The notes under the pieces were generated by a model. That model ran no database searches. It saw only the letters and a list, made by a program, of their open reading frames with translations, and was not told the origin of the DNA. Below are positions 14,658 to 31,144 of a stretch of 64,000 bases of DNA, in pieces (position 1 is the stretch's first letter; the number at the start of each line of letters is the position of its first letter). Source of the DNA: Antennarius striatus (lineage: Eukaryota > Chordata > Actinopteri > Lophiiformes > Antennariidae); contig NC_090780.1 of assembly GCF_040054535.1 (NCBI RefSeq), forward strand, positions 2,748,001-2,812,000, written 5' to 3'. A program made the translations under genes and the position numbers.

Positions 14658-14719
14658 GACTGATCCTCATCGTTGGAGCCAACACCATTCTGTGTTGGCA
14701 CCAACGATGAGGATCAGTC
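14658..14719. repeat. 28-bp near-perfect inverted repeat in the tfap2c 3' UTR
   Basis: Left arm 14658-14685 and right arm 14692-14719 pair over 28 bp with one A-A mismatch (14677 against 14700) and a 6-nt loop (14686-14691). The arms start GACTGATCCTCATCGTTGG and end CCAACGATGAGGATCAGTC. It would fold in RNA of either strand. Confidence 0.9.
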
Positions 14720-14799
14720 CTGATAAAAACCCATCCGGATATGTTCTTAAAAATCACCACCTTCTTTTAAAAAAATGTGATCTAAATTCAACGGCGCGA

Positions 14800-14800
<1 letters not shown>

Positions 14801-14833
<33 letters not shown>

Positions 14834-14834
14834 G
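14801..14834. repeat. Alternating (CG)n(CA)n tract
   Basis: The stretch is strictly alternating pyrimidine/purine: a TGCGCGCGCG core followed by about 12 CA units. This is the composition that most readily adopts the Z conformation. It lies in the probable 3' UTR of tfap2c. Confidence 0.85.
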
Positions 14835-14971
14835 CTCATGCACAAAAAGTCAGTTCTAAAAATGACAATACTTATGAATCAATATTGATTTTTTTTTTTT
14901 TTTTTAAAAAGGGCAGACGGGGCAGCGAGATGAAGGGACTCTGGGATTCTCCAGTTCATTCTCCTGAGCTC

Positions 14972-21401
<6,430 letters not shown>

Positions 21402-21779
21402 TCTGACAGAGAAAAAGTTTCCCCCGTTACAGGAAAAAGAAAAAAAATATATACTGTATATAAAAAATATCGCCTGCGAGTTAATCCAGGTATGAAAAGA
21501 GAGAAAGATCTTCCTGGTGTTGATGAACCCCTCTGGTTGTTCAGCCAGCTGTGGTTGAGGTCTTTGGGGCGACACTGACCGACCGAACCCGATCCGACCA
21601 CAGACGTGACTTTTCCACAGCCACGGGAGAAACGCTCGTTACCAAAAGGAACCCGTCCCCCCTGTCCGGTCCGTGAGCTCTGCGCCTGAACTTCACCACA
21701 GCTGAACATATAACACACTCGACTCCCTCTCATGGACAAAACGGGGATGTTCAGGCTTACAGACAGGCGCGTCAAGCGC

Positions 21780-21905
21780 TCAGCTACAGTATATCTGCAC
21801 AGCTGCTCCGAGTGGGCGTCACCCTTCCCGTGACGTCATTTCAAAAAGGAAATGAAGACAGTGCTGATTGGCGGGACGGTTGGCCAATCAGGACACTGAC
21901 AGTTT
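21780..21905 (-). promoter_or_regulatory. tfap2c: Probable proximal promoter of the tfap2c MLWK isoform
   Basis: About 380-500 bp upstream of the MLWK start codon there is a compact cluster of promoter elements. It has a perfect palindromic CRE (TGACGTCA, 21831-21838), a reverse CCAAT box (GATTGG near 21865), a second pair in TTGGCCAATCA (21880-21890), and a GGGCG box near 21814. A TATA-like stretch on the minus strand lies around 21786-21797. Spaced CCAAT boxes followed by a CRE are typical of a core promoter with transcription starting near 21.75-21.79 kb. The start site itself cannot be fixed from sequence. Confidence 0.6.
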
Positions 21906-23817
21906 ACACGCCCGACATTTAAAAACCAGTGACTTTACAACAGCAGCGCTTTTCTATTCAGCTCCAGTTATTCTCACATTGTTTATCTATTAAAAACACC
22001 CAATTAAAATATTATTTATTTACAGTTTGGCATTGATTTGATCCGCTATAGACACGATGAGATCAATTAATGACGACAGAAATCCAAAATATTTGATTTT
22101 AAAACTTCAGTCATGAAGGCAACAACTCATTTATGATCCATGAACTTTACGCAGATTGTATGATAACAGATATTCGGTATTTATTCTGCTTCACTGACTT
22201 TTTATTTTATAAGATTAGTGGTGATGTGGTTATCAGTCAAAACATTATTATTACTGCTGTTGGAGTCTGAAGTAACAACGCAAATAATAAAGTCAGAAGT
22301 TTATTGGCCCCTTTGTGTTTTGGGCTCATCCTTAGGTCTAATTATAATTATTATTATTTATCATTATTATTAGAATTAATAGTAATAAATAATAATAATA
22401 ATAATAATAAACCATGTGTCACTTGATTTACTTTTAGAGCTTGGAATTTCTTCACTTATGTTCTTATGTAAATCCTGCAAATTCAGCACCTCCATATTCA
22501 TGACGACAAAAAAATAACTATTTAGAATCACCAACAACACTAATGTCTTTATTACACAATGTGGTTACGTTTTCCTTTTTAACCGCAATCGGCCTGAGGG
22601 TTAAGCTGCGTCACTCCCTTATAAATCTGCACTTCAAGGACCCCAACAAACAAATCTTTACTTCATTCGCATTTTTGGTGGAGCTTCTGCAAAGACTGCT
22701 TTGATGTTCCCCAAAGGCAGACCAAAAAGATTTTTATTTTCTTGTTTACGACGATCAACAAACAATTCTGTTCCGTTAATCCTTTGAATTTGCAGATTTA
22801 CACGGCGTCATGCGGACTTTTATTCCCTGATTTAAAAAAAAAAAAAGATAGGTAATTTCTTTATATGGATTATATTATTTGGTTCTGCATCAGGAGTAAA
22901 TTTTAAATGTGGGATTATACTGTAATTTGTGAGATTATTGGAGAGAGTCTTTATGAGAACAGCAGGACTTGGGCAACTAGAGAATATATTTTATGCGTCT
23001 TCGTCCTTGTCTTGTTGTGATGTAAAGCAGAAGTTAAATGCGCTCTGATTAAATGTTATGTTAGTTTGGAGGAGACACGGAACAGACCTGAAGGACGTTC
23101 GTCACGCTTGGCCTGTCGGTGACGCTCCTCTTGTCATTTTAATGACAGTTTATTGCGACAACCGGCTCAGATGACGTCACGTGTGAGGATTAAACCCACC
23201 CGGACAAATAGCGTCTGTCTTTCGGGTCCATATTAGTGATTTTTCCAGCAGGTTTCTCATTTTCATGTATTGTAGAATAAGAAACTTAATTCGAGTGTCA
23301 CCTTGTGGTTTTCACAATGACTCTAATTAAAGGGCAAAACGTCGCTTTTCATTTACAGTAGGCACCAAAAAGCTTCACATTAATATCATTCTATGTATAT
23401 CTACTGCTGTAAATGAATCAAGTCTTTTATGTTAGAAAATATAGAGATATATTTGAAAAATAATTGTTCTCGTGAGAGCAGCGTGGCTTTATCTTTAATT
23501 TCCAACTCTTTCTTCTTGTAATTTTAACACATTAAAAGTAAAAAAAAAAGAAAAGAAAATGTGATTTTTTTTTTTAAACAAATCGCAACAGAACAAGCCT
23601 TATCTTTTATTTGAAAACTGAATTCTTATTTTTAGGATCGTCTCAAATGATCAAAAGTATTGGTTTCAAGAGAATAAAGATAAATAAAGATTTTTTTCGT
23701 CATTATAATCTCAGATTACGCAATTTGCAAAAAGTTAATTTTAGAAAGTAATGAAATCAGAAAGTGTTAAATATTATGCAGGTTGAATTAAAAGAAGATT
23801 GACTCGAGTGAACTCAC
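21906..23817. other. Intron between the two alternative tfap2c first exons
   Basis: This AT-rich DNA contains an (AAT)n run at about 22386-22410 and the CRE/E-box at 23172-23183. No other exon is supported. A third AP-2-type leader exon was looked for by eye and not found. Confidence 0.5.
23172..23183. promoter_or_regulatory. Overlapping CRE and CACGTG E-box in tfap2c intron 1
   Basis: TGACGTCACGTG combines a full palindromic CRE (23172-23179) with an overlapping CACGTG E-box (23178-23183). It sits between the two tfap2c first exons. Both half-motifs are complete. Either a CREB/ATF factor or a bHLH-Zip factor could bind, but steric overlap makes simultaneous occupancy unlikely. Confidence 0.5.
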
Positions 23818-23847
23818 CCTCCAGTCTATCCTCTCCAATACAGACAT
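23818..23847 (-). CDS. tfap2c: Alternative first coding exon of tfap2c
   Basis: On the minus strand an ATG opens ten codons (MSVLERIDWR) that run directly into a consensus donor, AGG|GTGAGT. The phase is 0, exactly that needed to join tfap2c exon 2 (ERHDG...). TFAP2A has three known alternative first exons, and one of them encodes a very similar short leader beginning MSILA. This looks like the equivalent for tfap2c and would give a protein of about 439 aa. It lies 2.4 kb upstream of the MLWK exon and has an NRF1-type site 94 bp further upstream. The exon call is an inference from sequence; no transcript is available here. Confidence 0.72.
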
Positions 23848-23940
23848 CTGTAAGGCTCCAGTCCCAGCAGTCCAGTGAGACGCGACGAATGAGTGTAACC
23901 ATTAGGTTTTAATTCCCAGTTTCACCTGAAGGACGTGTAG

Positions 23941-23952
23941 TGCGCATGCGCA
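23941..23952. promoter_or_regulatory. NRF1-type site upstream of the alternative tfap2c exon
   Basis: TGCGCATGCGCA is a perfect 12-bp palindromic match to the NRF1 binding consensus. It lies 94 bp upstream of the alternative first-exon ATG, in an otherwise AT-rich neighbourhood. NRF1 sites of this form are characteristic of TATA-less vertebrate promoters. Confidence 0.65.
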
Positions 23953-25048
23953 GTGCAGAATCACGCACCTGAGGCTGATAAATCAAAACAATACATCCTT
24001 GATGAAAAGAAGACTAAATGTTTTATTTGGAACAACTTGAATATGACCATCAGAACGGTTTCAGTAAGAAAAAAAGCGCATAATCATTAGAAATGACCAG
24101 GCCTTAAAAATAAATAAATAAAAATAAACTACTCTTTGGATTATAGACCATAAAAGAAACAAATTAGACTCAGGTTATCTCATATTTATATGCTATTGTT
24201 GAGTAAAAATGAAACCGTGTCATACATGTCAGGGTTCAGTAAAAGGTGAAAAAAAAGACTGAGGGCCTAAGAAAAATTCAAGATGATGTAATTCCACCCC
24301 AAACGCTGCATAGCCCCAGGCTCACTCAAAGAATCTGCTTTCAAAAGCAACTGAAGCTTTTTAAGGCCTAAAATGGCTCCTGTTATCTGATCTCTCAAAT
24401 ACCTCAACTAACTTAAAACGACGAACAGATCAAAGTGTCTTGTGGTTGAGAATGTTGGTTATATCTTCATCCGAGAAAAATAATCTGATCTGCACCTCAA
24501 CACCTGCCGGAAAGATTGTAAAAACTTTAAAACTTTGTTGGGGAATATTTAAAAAAGTGTATCTGGATAGATTATATTTGTGATTTATATTAGACTTATG
24601 TCTTCAAGCAAAAATGACAGTTGCGGGGATTTTTTTTTTTTTTTATGCAAAAAAACAAAACAAAACAACAATTTGATTAGGAATTACTGCCATGTAGTGG
24701 GAATGAATTAAAGTTTATCATGAATTTAAAATGTTTTATTACAATATTACACAGAAGTTTGAGTTACCTCTACAAACATCCATAAATCTCGACAAACCTG
24801 GAATATACTTGAAAAATCACTGGAAAAATGCACAACAGACCAAATGGCCATTAGAAATAATGACCTGGCTTTGCTGTTCCAGTGGTTTTTGAAAAGACAA
24901 GAAGACGTCCTAATTCTTTTTGTACCCTCAATGATTGGATTATTTATGGTGTAAATTACATTTAACAAGAAGCCGGCGAAAGGCGCCTTGTATTAAATTT
25001 TGGTTTTGCGCTGGTGACGACAGTTTTAGATTGATGTTCATGGCTCTG

Positions 25049-25062
25049 CTGCCACCTGGCGG
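25049..25062 (-). promoter_or_regulatory. CTCF-type motif between tfap2c and rtf2
   Basis: Read on the minus strand the sequence is CCGCCAGGTGGCAG. It fits the CTCF core CCASYAGRKGGCRS with one difference (G for A at position 3). It lies 1.2 kb upstream of the alternative tfap2c first exon. Confidence 0.55.
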
Positions 25063-25509
25063 TCACACCTCGCATTACTGCGATCACGACAGGATCAGCG
25101 CAATCTATTTATCCATTTCGGACCACTAACAATTCATCTTAATTTTAGTTTTAATGCGTGGAAAGATTTTTCATCACAAAATGTGACTTCATTTATCCAT
25201 TTTTCACACATGGATGTGGAAGAAGGGTCATGGTGAGATATGAGTTTAGACGCCAATAGTTTATGTGCAAAATATCCCAAAAAGCTCACATTTAATAGGA
25301 AAAAATATGAAATGACATTTTACATACAAAGAGTATAATAAATCCTTCACTCTGACATATTACTAAAACACGACTCTGTTCATTAATTACCCTCACACAA
25401 TAACATCACAATTAACACCAGAACCCGAATCAAAAGGGGACATTGTGACCATATTTCACATATTTGGTCTGATACTGAATTGATAATACTAATGAGTGGG
25501 TATTTTGAA

Positions 25510-26168
25510 ATCATACTGAAGTCATGGTTCTTCACCCATGCAAAACACAAATGTTCAGAAATGTTTATTCCAGTGACACAGTTAACCTAGATGGTGTCAC
25601 TTTGTCCACCAGCACCACTGTCAAGAACCTGGGGGTCATCTTTGATCTGGACACGTCCTTCAATACCCATGTAAAACAAATTTCAAGGACTGCAATGTCA
25701 TTAACACGACAAGATGCAGAAAGGGTGCTTCATGGTTTTGTTTTGTTTTCCAGGCTAAATTAATGTGATTCATTACTGTCAGGTTGCCCCAACAACTCTA
25801 GAAGCATCAACTGATCCAGAATGCAGAAGTGTGTGTTCTAACAGGAACCAGATTAAGAGATTACATTCCTCCTGTGCTAGCATCTCTGCATTAGCGCAAG
25901 TAGAATTTAAAATACTTCTCATTTTTAACAGCTATGCCTCACCATATATTGATGAGCTCGTTGTGCTATTTACCCCTAGGACTTCCTTAGAACCAAAGTG
26001 CATGTTTGATTTTGGTTCCAAAAATTTCTAAAAGCTGCAGGGCAGATCTTTCATTTAACAGTCTCTGTTAATGTAGACTTAACTCCCTAAATTTGGTTCG
26101 TGAGGCAGACACCATCCCCACGTTCAAGAGTACACAGAATACTTTCCTTTTTAATAAAGCCTTTAGTT
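25510..26168 (+). mobile_element. 3' remnant of a Rex1/CR1-like LINE
   Basis: The plus strand encodes, in broken frames, the tail of a non-LTR reverse transcriptase ORF typical of fish Rex1/Babar-like LINEs. Recognisable strings are LDGVTLSTSTTVKNLGVIFD, HVKQISRTA, and VREADTIPTFKS followed by FLFNKAFS and a stop (about 26100-26168). Frameshifts separate the blocks (25524-25763 and 25765-26031), so the copy is dead. The clade name is from memory of similar elements. Confidence 0.75.
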
Positions 26169-26212
26169 AATGGGGATGGCAGTAGCTTTTTCCACAAGGA
26201 TTGGGGATCAGC

Positions 26213-26267
26213 GTGGACCAAAGTGTGAACTGGTAGCTGAAGAGTTCGAACTGGTAGCTGAAGAGTT
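26213..26267. repeat. Short tandem duplication
   Basis: The 18-bp string CTGGTAGCTGAAGAGTTC occurs twice in a row, with three bases between. It is followed by CCTTGAGCAAGGCACTGA, a string frequent in fish tRNA-like SINEs. This is probably a SINE fragment appended to the LINE remnant. Confidence 0.5.
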
Positions 26268-26639
26268 CCCCTTGAGCAAGGCACTGAAAACCCACAAGCT
26301 GCTCTTAAGTGTCAAATGCAAACTAGGACTCAGAAAGTTCAATTCCATAATCTTTAATAATAGCGTATCAACAGAAATTCACTCTCACAGAAGAAAATAA
26401 CTTTGACCATGAAAAAGAACAATGTATCAAAAAAAGTATGGCAACGTATCAAAGAATCAAAAACCTTTCTTGGCATGGACCGACGCTGGTTCTCCAGAAA
26501 AACGATGAAAACAAACTGGCACGGTGCAAAGAGACACCAACCATTTATACGTGACGTAGGGGAGCATGGATGGAACCAATCAAGGGCGATGTTGACGATC
26601 AAACTGGTGGGAAAATCCCAATCAGTCATCTTACTGTGG

Positions 26640-27260
26640 TGAAGGAGTTTGAGTACCCCAATGATCTCAGGAGCTGTTTTGAGGTTTTAGGTAAAGTATC
26701 ACAAAAAGGGTGTTTAGAAAGATGCCTGATGACAAATGCTCAAACCAGTGAGTGCACCCGAATGGGAGGCCCCTACCCTGGAGCCAGGCTCAGGGAAGGG
26801 GCCCGTCAGGGAGTGCCTGTTGGTCGAGCCTTCACCCATGACACTGAGAGGGTGAAAATGTTTCTCAGTACCTACACCAACAAGGTCCTCACCTGGTCTA
26901 ACAATACCCAACAAATCATCAAGAAGTCCCAACAGAGACTGTACTACCTCCCACCCGTCACACTCCTGCCATCAGGCAGACGCTACAGGAGTTTGCTGGT
27001 TAACAGCTTCTTCCCACAATCCATCAGGCTTTATAGTGAGTCACTGACAGACGCTGCACTCAGCAAAGGCACATACTCATGACGCTGTACTTTTTATTGC
27101 TGCTATTAATCATTTATTGTGGTTCATTTTTTGTTATTATCGTATATCCTGTTCCTTTTAATATTTAATATGTCATCTTTTAGGGAGAATGGACAATACG
27201 AATTTCATTGTGTATCATAACTACCTGTTTGTTGTGCATATGACACTAAAACTCTTGAAT
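26640..27260 (+). mobile_element. 3' end of a second LINE remnant
   Basis: A plus-strand reading frame ends with LPSGRRYRSLLVNSFFPQSI and RLYSESLTDAA before a stop at about 27080. This is the pattern of the C-terminal end of L2/CR1-type LINE ORF2 proteins. The following 170 bp is AT-rich and resembles a LINE 3' UTR. Confidence 0.65.
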
Positions 27261-27269
27261 CTTAAAGTG

Positions 27270-27915
27270 ATGTGCAGCTTCAGCCATCAAGACAGAAAAG
27301 ATCCGACTGTGAGAAATGTTTGGTGAGACCATGGAAGAGTTCTTTCAGTTGGACCGGAGGAGATTCTGGCAAGTCAAACCTCTTCGGAGGGGAAAGAGAC
27401 ACTTTGTCCCCACCCTTTAAGAAACAGATGGAGACCAGCTGACCCATACTGGTGGAATAGTCAGATGTTAGAAAGAACACTTTAAGCATCTCCTCAATTC
27501 CACTGATACACATTCTAGGGAGGAGAGCCAGAGGACTTGGAGATCGGTCCACGCATCACTAGGGCTGAAGATGCTGCAGCTGTTACACAGCACCGAGATG
27601 GTCGAGATCTGCCCTGACTATCTCAAGACTGAATGTTGTAGGTCTTTCATGGCTGACCGGGGTGGTGTTTTCTCTTTCTAAGAAAGAGTGTGTACCTAAC
27701 TTGGAAAGTCTACTCCACGGTAGTAGAGAGAAGAGTTTGGCTGTCAGTTGAACTTCAGATCCAGGAGGAAAAACACAATTTGGCCTTGGCTCAACCACAC
27801 TGGTCCAGTATCTGTAGCTCCTTAGACAGCTGCAGTCATTCAGAGACTGCAGGCATCTACGGTGCATTTACTGAGGGCAGGATACCCAAACTGCCATGCT
27901 GCTGTACATGTCTTT
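27270..27915 (+). mobile_element. Reverse-transcriptase region of a third LINE remnant
   Basis: The nucleotide sequence retains blocks of a common fish LINE: a GACCGGGGTGGTGTTTTC block, a block encoding a degraded GKVYS/ERRV motif (about 27700-27735), and an ATCCAGGAGGAA block (27759-27770). Stops and frameshifts are frequent. It follows the previous LINE tail directly, indicating nested or serial insertion between tfap2c and rtf2. Confidence 0.65.
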
Positions 27916-28877
27916 CTGTCTATCTAATATTTTCAATTTATTTCCATTAACATTTATCACTGTGAACAAGCCAAAAACGCTGATAAAAAAACATTCCAAC
28001 AGTAGTAAATGTTTAGACACACAGAAGGAGGCAGAAATGTCCTGGCAGCAGGCTGTGAGGTCATTAAATATATTGAGGCTTGAAGACAATTTTTTTTCAC
28101 CTTTTTTATGTTTGGTTGCGTCTTCATATCTCTCATTTGAATGCACACTCGTACCATCATATACGTATGAAGTGAAAGTGAAATAAAATGAATGAAAGGC
28201 TCTTTCCTAATCTGTCTACGACGTAGAGCACAAATGGGCTTTTAGTAGAGATTTGTTTTCTTGGGGGTAACTGAACGAAGATTTATTCATTGACATTTTA
28301 ATTGCTTCTGATGCTACCAAGCTACTCATTCCTCAGTACAATAAATCAATGTAAGAGCAAATGCATAAAAAGCATGACTGCTGGCCCATTTTACTTTTGA
28401 GGATGTTGGCTTATTAAAGGAGATTGCATTGAGTTAGGCTTTAGCCTGGTAATAATGCTGCAAATCAGGCATTTCTACATGAATTGACTGTGATGGCACT
28501 GACTCCCCCATAGGAATGTATGTAGCTGATGATGCAGAATGAAAATCAATTAAACAGCTCAATAAACGAGCCATCACTACTTCTACATGTCATTTTTTTT
28601 AGAAAGTCATGGGGAAATTACTCTTTTGCTGACTCAGGCTCTCTTTGGCATCAGCGGCAATTCTGCAGTACCAGATGATGCGAGATTAAGGGAAGTCAGG
28701 TGTATTCAGAACAGCATTGGGGAGACACACTTGACTATGACTTCTACAACAGCCTTAAAGTCATATATAAATGTACACAACTCCACATGTTGGATTTTGT
28801 TTCATGTTATGCAAAGTACAGTGAATAATTTCTCGGCTAGTGATAATTGCAGCTCCACTCTGCACCGGCGTCACACC

Positions 28878-28976
28878 TGGAGTGTACCCTGCCTCTCACA
28901 CACAAGTCAGCTGGGATGGGCTCCAGCAACCCCAAGACCCACAAAAGCGGAATCAGCGGTTAAGAAGATGAATGAT
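28878..28976 (+). repeat. 3' fragment of a teleost SINE-like retroposon
   Basis: GTGTACCCTGCCTCTCACAC, AGCTGGGATGGGCTCCAGCA and a terminal AAGAAGATGAATGA match the 3' half of the GGCGGCACGGTGG retroposon found more completely at 37702-37970. Confidence 0.65.
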
Positions 28977-29051
28977 AAAAGCAGGTTACATACAGTATTC
29001 TGCATGCTATTTAAATTAAGATTTAAGGAGTGCAGTTAAACTTTCCCTCTT

Positions 29052-29237
29052 CAGCAGACAATTACTGGAGCCTATCACAATAAACTACAGGTGAGACAGT
29101 CTGGGCGCTACCACTCACACTTGCAGGTAATTTGGAACCAATCAATTCACTTAAAAGTGTATTTTTTTGCATGAAACCAGACAACCCAGAACCTTCTAGC
29201 ATAAGCAGCGGTGCTCCCCACTGCGCCACCATGCTGC
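29052..29237 (-). repeat. Decayed inverted copy of the GGCGGCACGGTGG retroposon
   Basis: Its plus-strand end, GCGGTGCTCCCCACTGCGCC then ACCATGCTGC, is the reverse complement of the family's 5' head. The upstream CTGGAGCCTATC matches its 3' half. Confidence 0.6.
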
Positions 29238-30757
29238 ACATCTATTACAATCCTCAAAGGTACCTTCTTTCACCACGCGGTAATTTCTTTCACGCTGCTG
29301 TACAGTTTTCCTGTATCATCTGAGGCCATTTGAACACGTGTTAGCAGCTAAGCAACAGGATGACGTCTGTTTTGATTTTATTTATAGCGATAGATTCTGC
29401 CAGGCGGTTGTCTCTATCAGCCCTGAACATGAAGTCTCATCAAATGTATTTTTCAATGTAAAAAATGTACACAAAAGAAGACATTTTAAAAAATCAGCTT
29501 AAAGGGATTAAAAGAAATTTATTTCGACATGTTTATTGCAGGAAAAAAAAATTAAATGTCAAATTACAAACAGGAAAAAGTAATTTTAACCTTTTTTAAA
29601 AGCTATGGAAAGATATATATGGAAAATGTTGGTACTTCCAATTCTAATAGATTTTAATATTGAACGTGGAGGAAATTTTTGAGGAAAAAGAGATGCAGAC
29701 AGATGCATCTTGTTTATGAAAACATATTTAACTTTGTGATCCTCAAGATCAGCACTGAACTGAATGTGATTGTTTTCTTTTGCTCTATGTACACTTTTGT
29801 TGATTTTTAATACATTCAATTAGGAACATGAAAATATAAGCAAGCTATATTACTCTGTAGAACAGCAATATAACAGCATCAAAATCATTTATACGGTACA
29901 CTGACTTTTTATTGGCTGATGGTGCCTGTCTTTGTCACTCTGTGTCCTGGACATCTGTTACTACGCAACGTTCTCCTGGAGAATTACATCATGCTTTACA
30001 GCACCATGTCACAAACGTAAGCGTAATTTCATGTTTTGTTTACTATACCAACTCCTCTGCCTAAACTCACATGATACACACACGTTCCTGTTGGATAGAA
30101 AACTCAACTTGCTGCTGTAGGAACCATTAACTTGTGCTGCCAAGTTAATGCAGCAGAGACAGCGGAGTCACAATGAGTACCAGAAACATGACTGGGAAAG
30201 TAGGAAAAGAACCAGTCCCAGCAGCCTCTACTGACTTCATGATGTTGAGGGAGGAAGCCAAAAAGAAAAGGAGTGTGGCCAAGAGAAAAGACACATCAGA
30301 TTGACTTTTAGGTGTTATTAAAAGAACAAAGAAACATGCAAAGTGGGCATTGCAACTGTTGGATGAGTAAATAATGCGAGCCTGCTCTGCTGGGTTCTTG
30401 TGATGTAACAACTGAATTACAACACAAAACTGTTGGGCCATCAAATCTGATACCTCATGTTGTATGTGGCTACTTTTTTGATCTACGTTTTGAATCACAC
30501 TTTTCAAGAAGCGCATTACCAAATTTAATGAACATTTCCTACTTAAAGAGTTTTAAAAAATGAGTAAAAGAGGAAATGAGCCAATTTTATGGTGATAAAG
30601 CTCAAAATGGAAAAAAAAGAAATCAATTATCAATGCATTCATTTGTAGAAATTACTGAGCATAGAAAGACTCAAAGATTCAAGGATTCACTTTCGCACTT
30701 TCATCAGTTTTTCACAAGAATGTAATGATGGCTATAAATAATCTGACACTACTTTTT

Positions 30758-30763
30758 TTTATT
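30758..30763 (-). terminator. Candidate poly(A) signal for rtf2
   Basis: AATAAA on the minus strand is about 380 bp past the rtf2 stop codon. It is the first match to the canonical hexamer that I found downstream. The assignment is an inference from position only. Confidence 0.4.
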
Positions 30764-31144
30764 ATTGTTTCATTCAGGTAGGTAGGAGTTTAAGAAGCTG
30801 CACTCTGTCCACTAGGAGACAGCAGTGACAAACACAAGTCATCCTAACATCAATTCTCAAAGCACCTACGATTGAGCTCACCAAGATGCTGTGGAATTCA
30901 TGAGGGAGGAATTATGTTACAAAACAAAGATGGAACAGTCTTGGGAGCTATTAACAAAATGTTCACAACATGTAAACACTGAACGACCAAGAGACAAGTT
31001 GGAGACTGACTCATTGATGACATTAAAAGTCATGTGACTAATGCGTGCCTTTGGGCTAGTGATGACAAAGAAGGTTTATCAATGTTTAAAGGGTCACTAA
31101 TTTTGGAAGCAACCTCCAAATGCTGCTGTGCTCAGTGAAAGTTA

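Larger units (their letters stand above)
13705..14971 (-). other. tfap2c: Probable 3' UTR of tfap2c
   Basis: Downstream of the tfap2c stop codon the minus strand has no further coding exon. The first convincing poly(A) signal in a clean context is AATAAA at 13729-13724, giving a 3' UTR of about 1.25 kb. The interval contains an alternating CG/CA tract (14801-14834), a 28-bp hairpin (14658-14719), a TA-rich run near 14353-14380, and poly-A/T runs. The 3' end is an inference. Confidence 0.5.
27916..31144. other. tfap2c-rtf2 intergenic sequence
   Basis: Apart from the SINE fragments at 28.9-29.2 kb and the probable rtf2 3' UTR (about 30740-31144), nothing is recognised. A weak CTCF-like string (CCACTAGGAGACAGCAG, 30810-30826) is present with two core mismatches. 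Confidence 0.4.
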
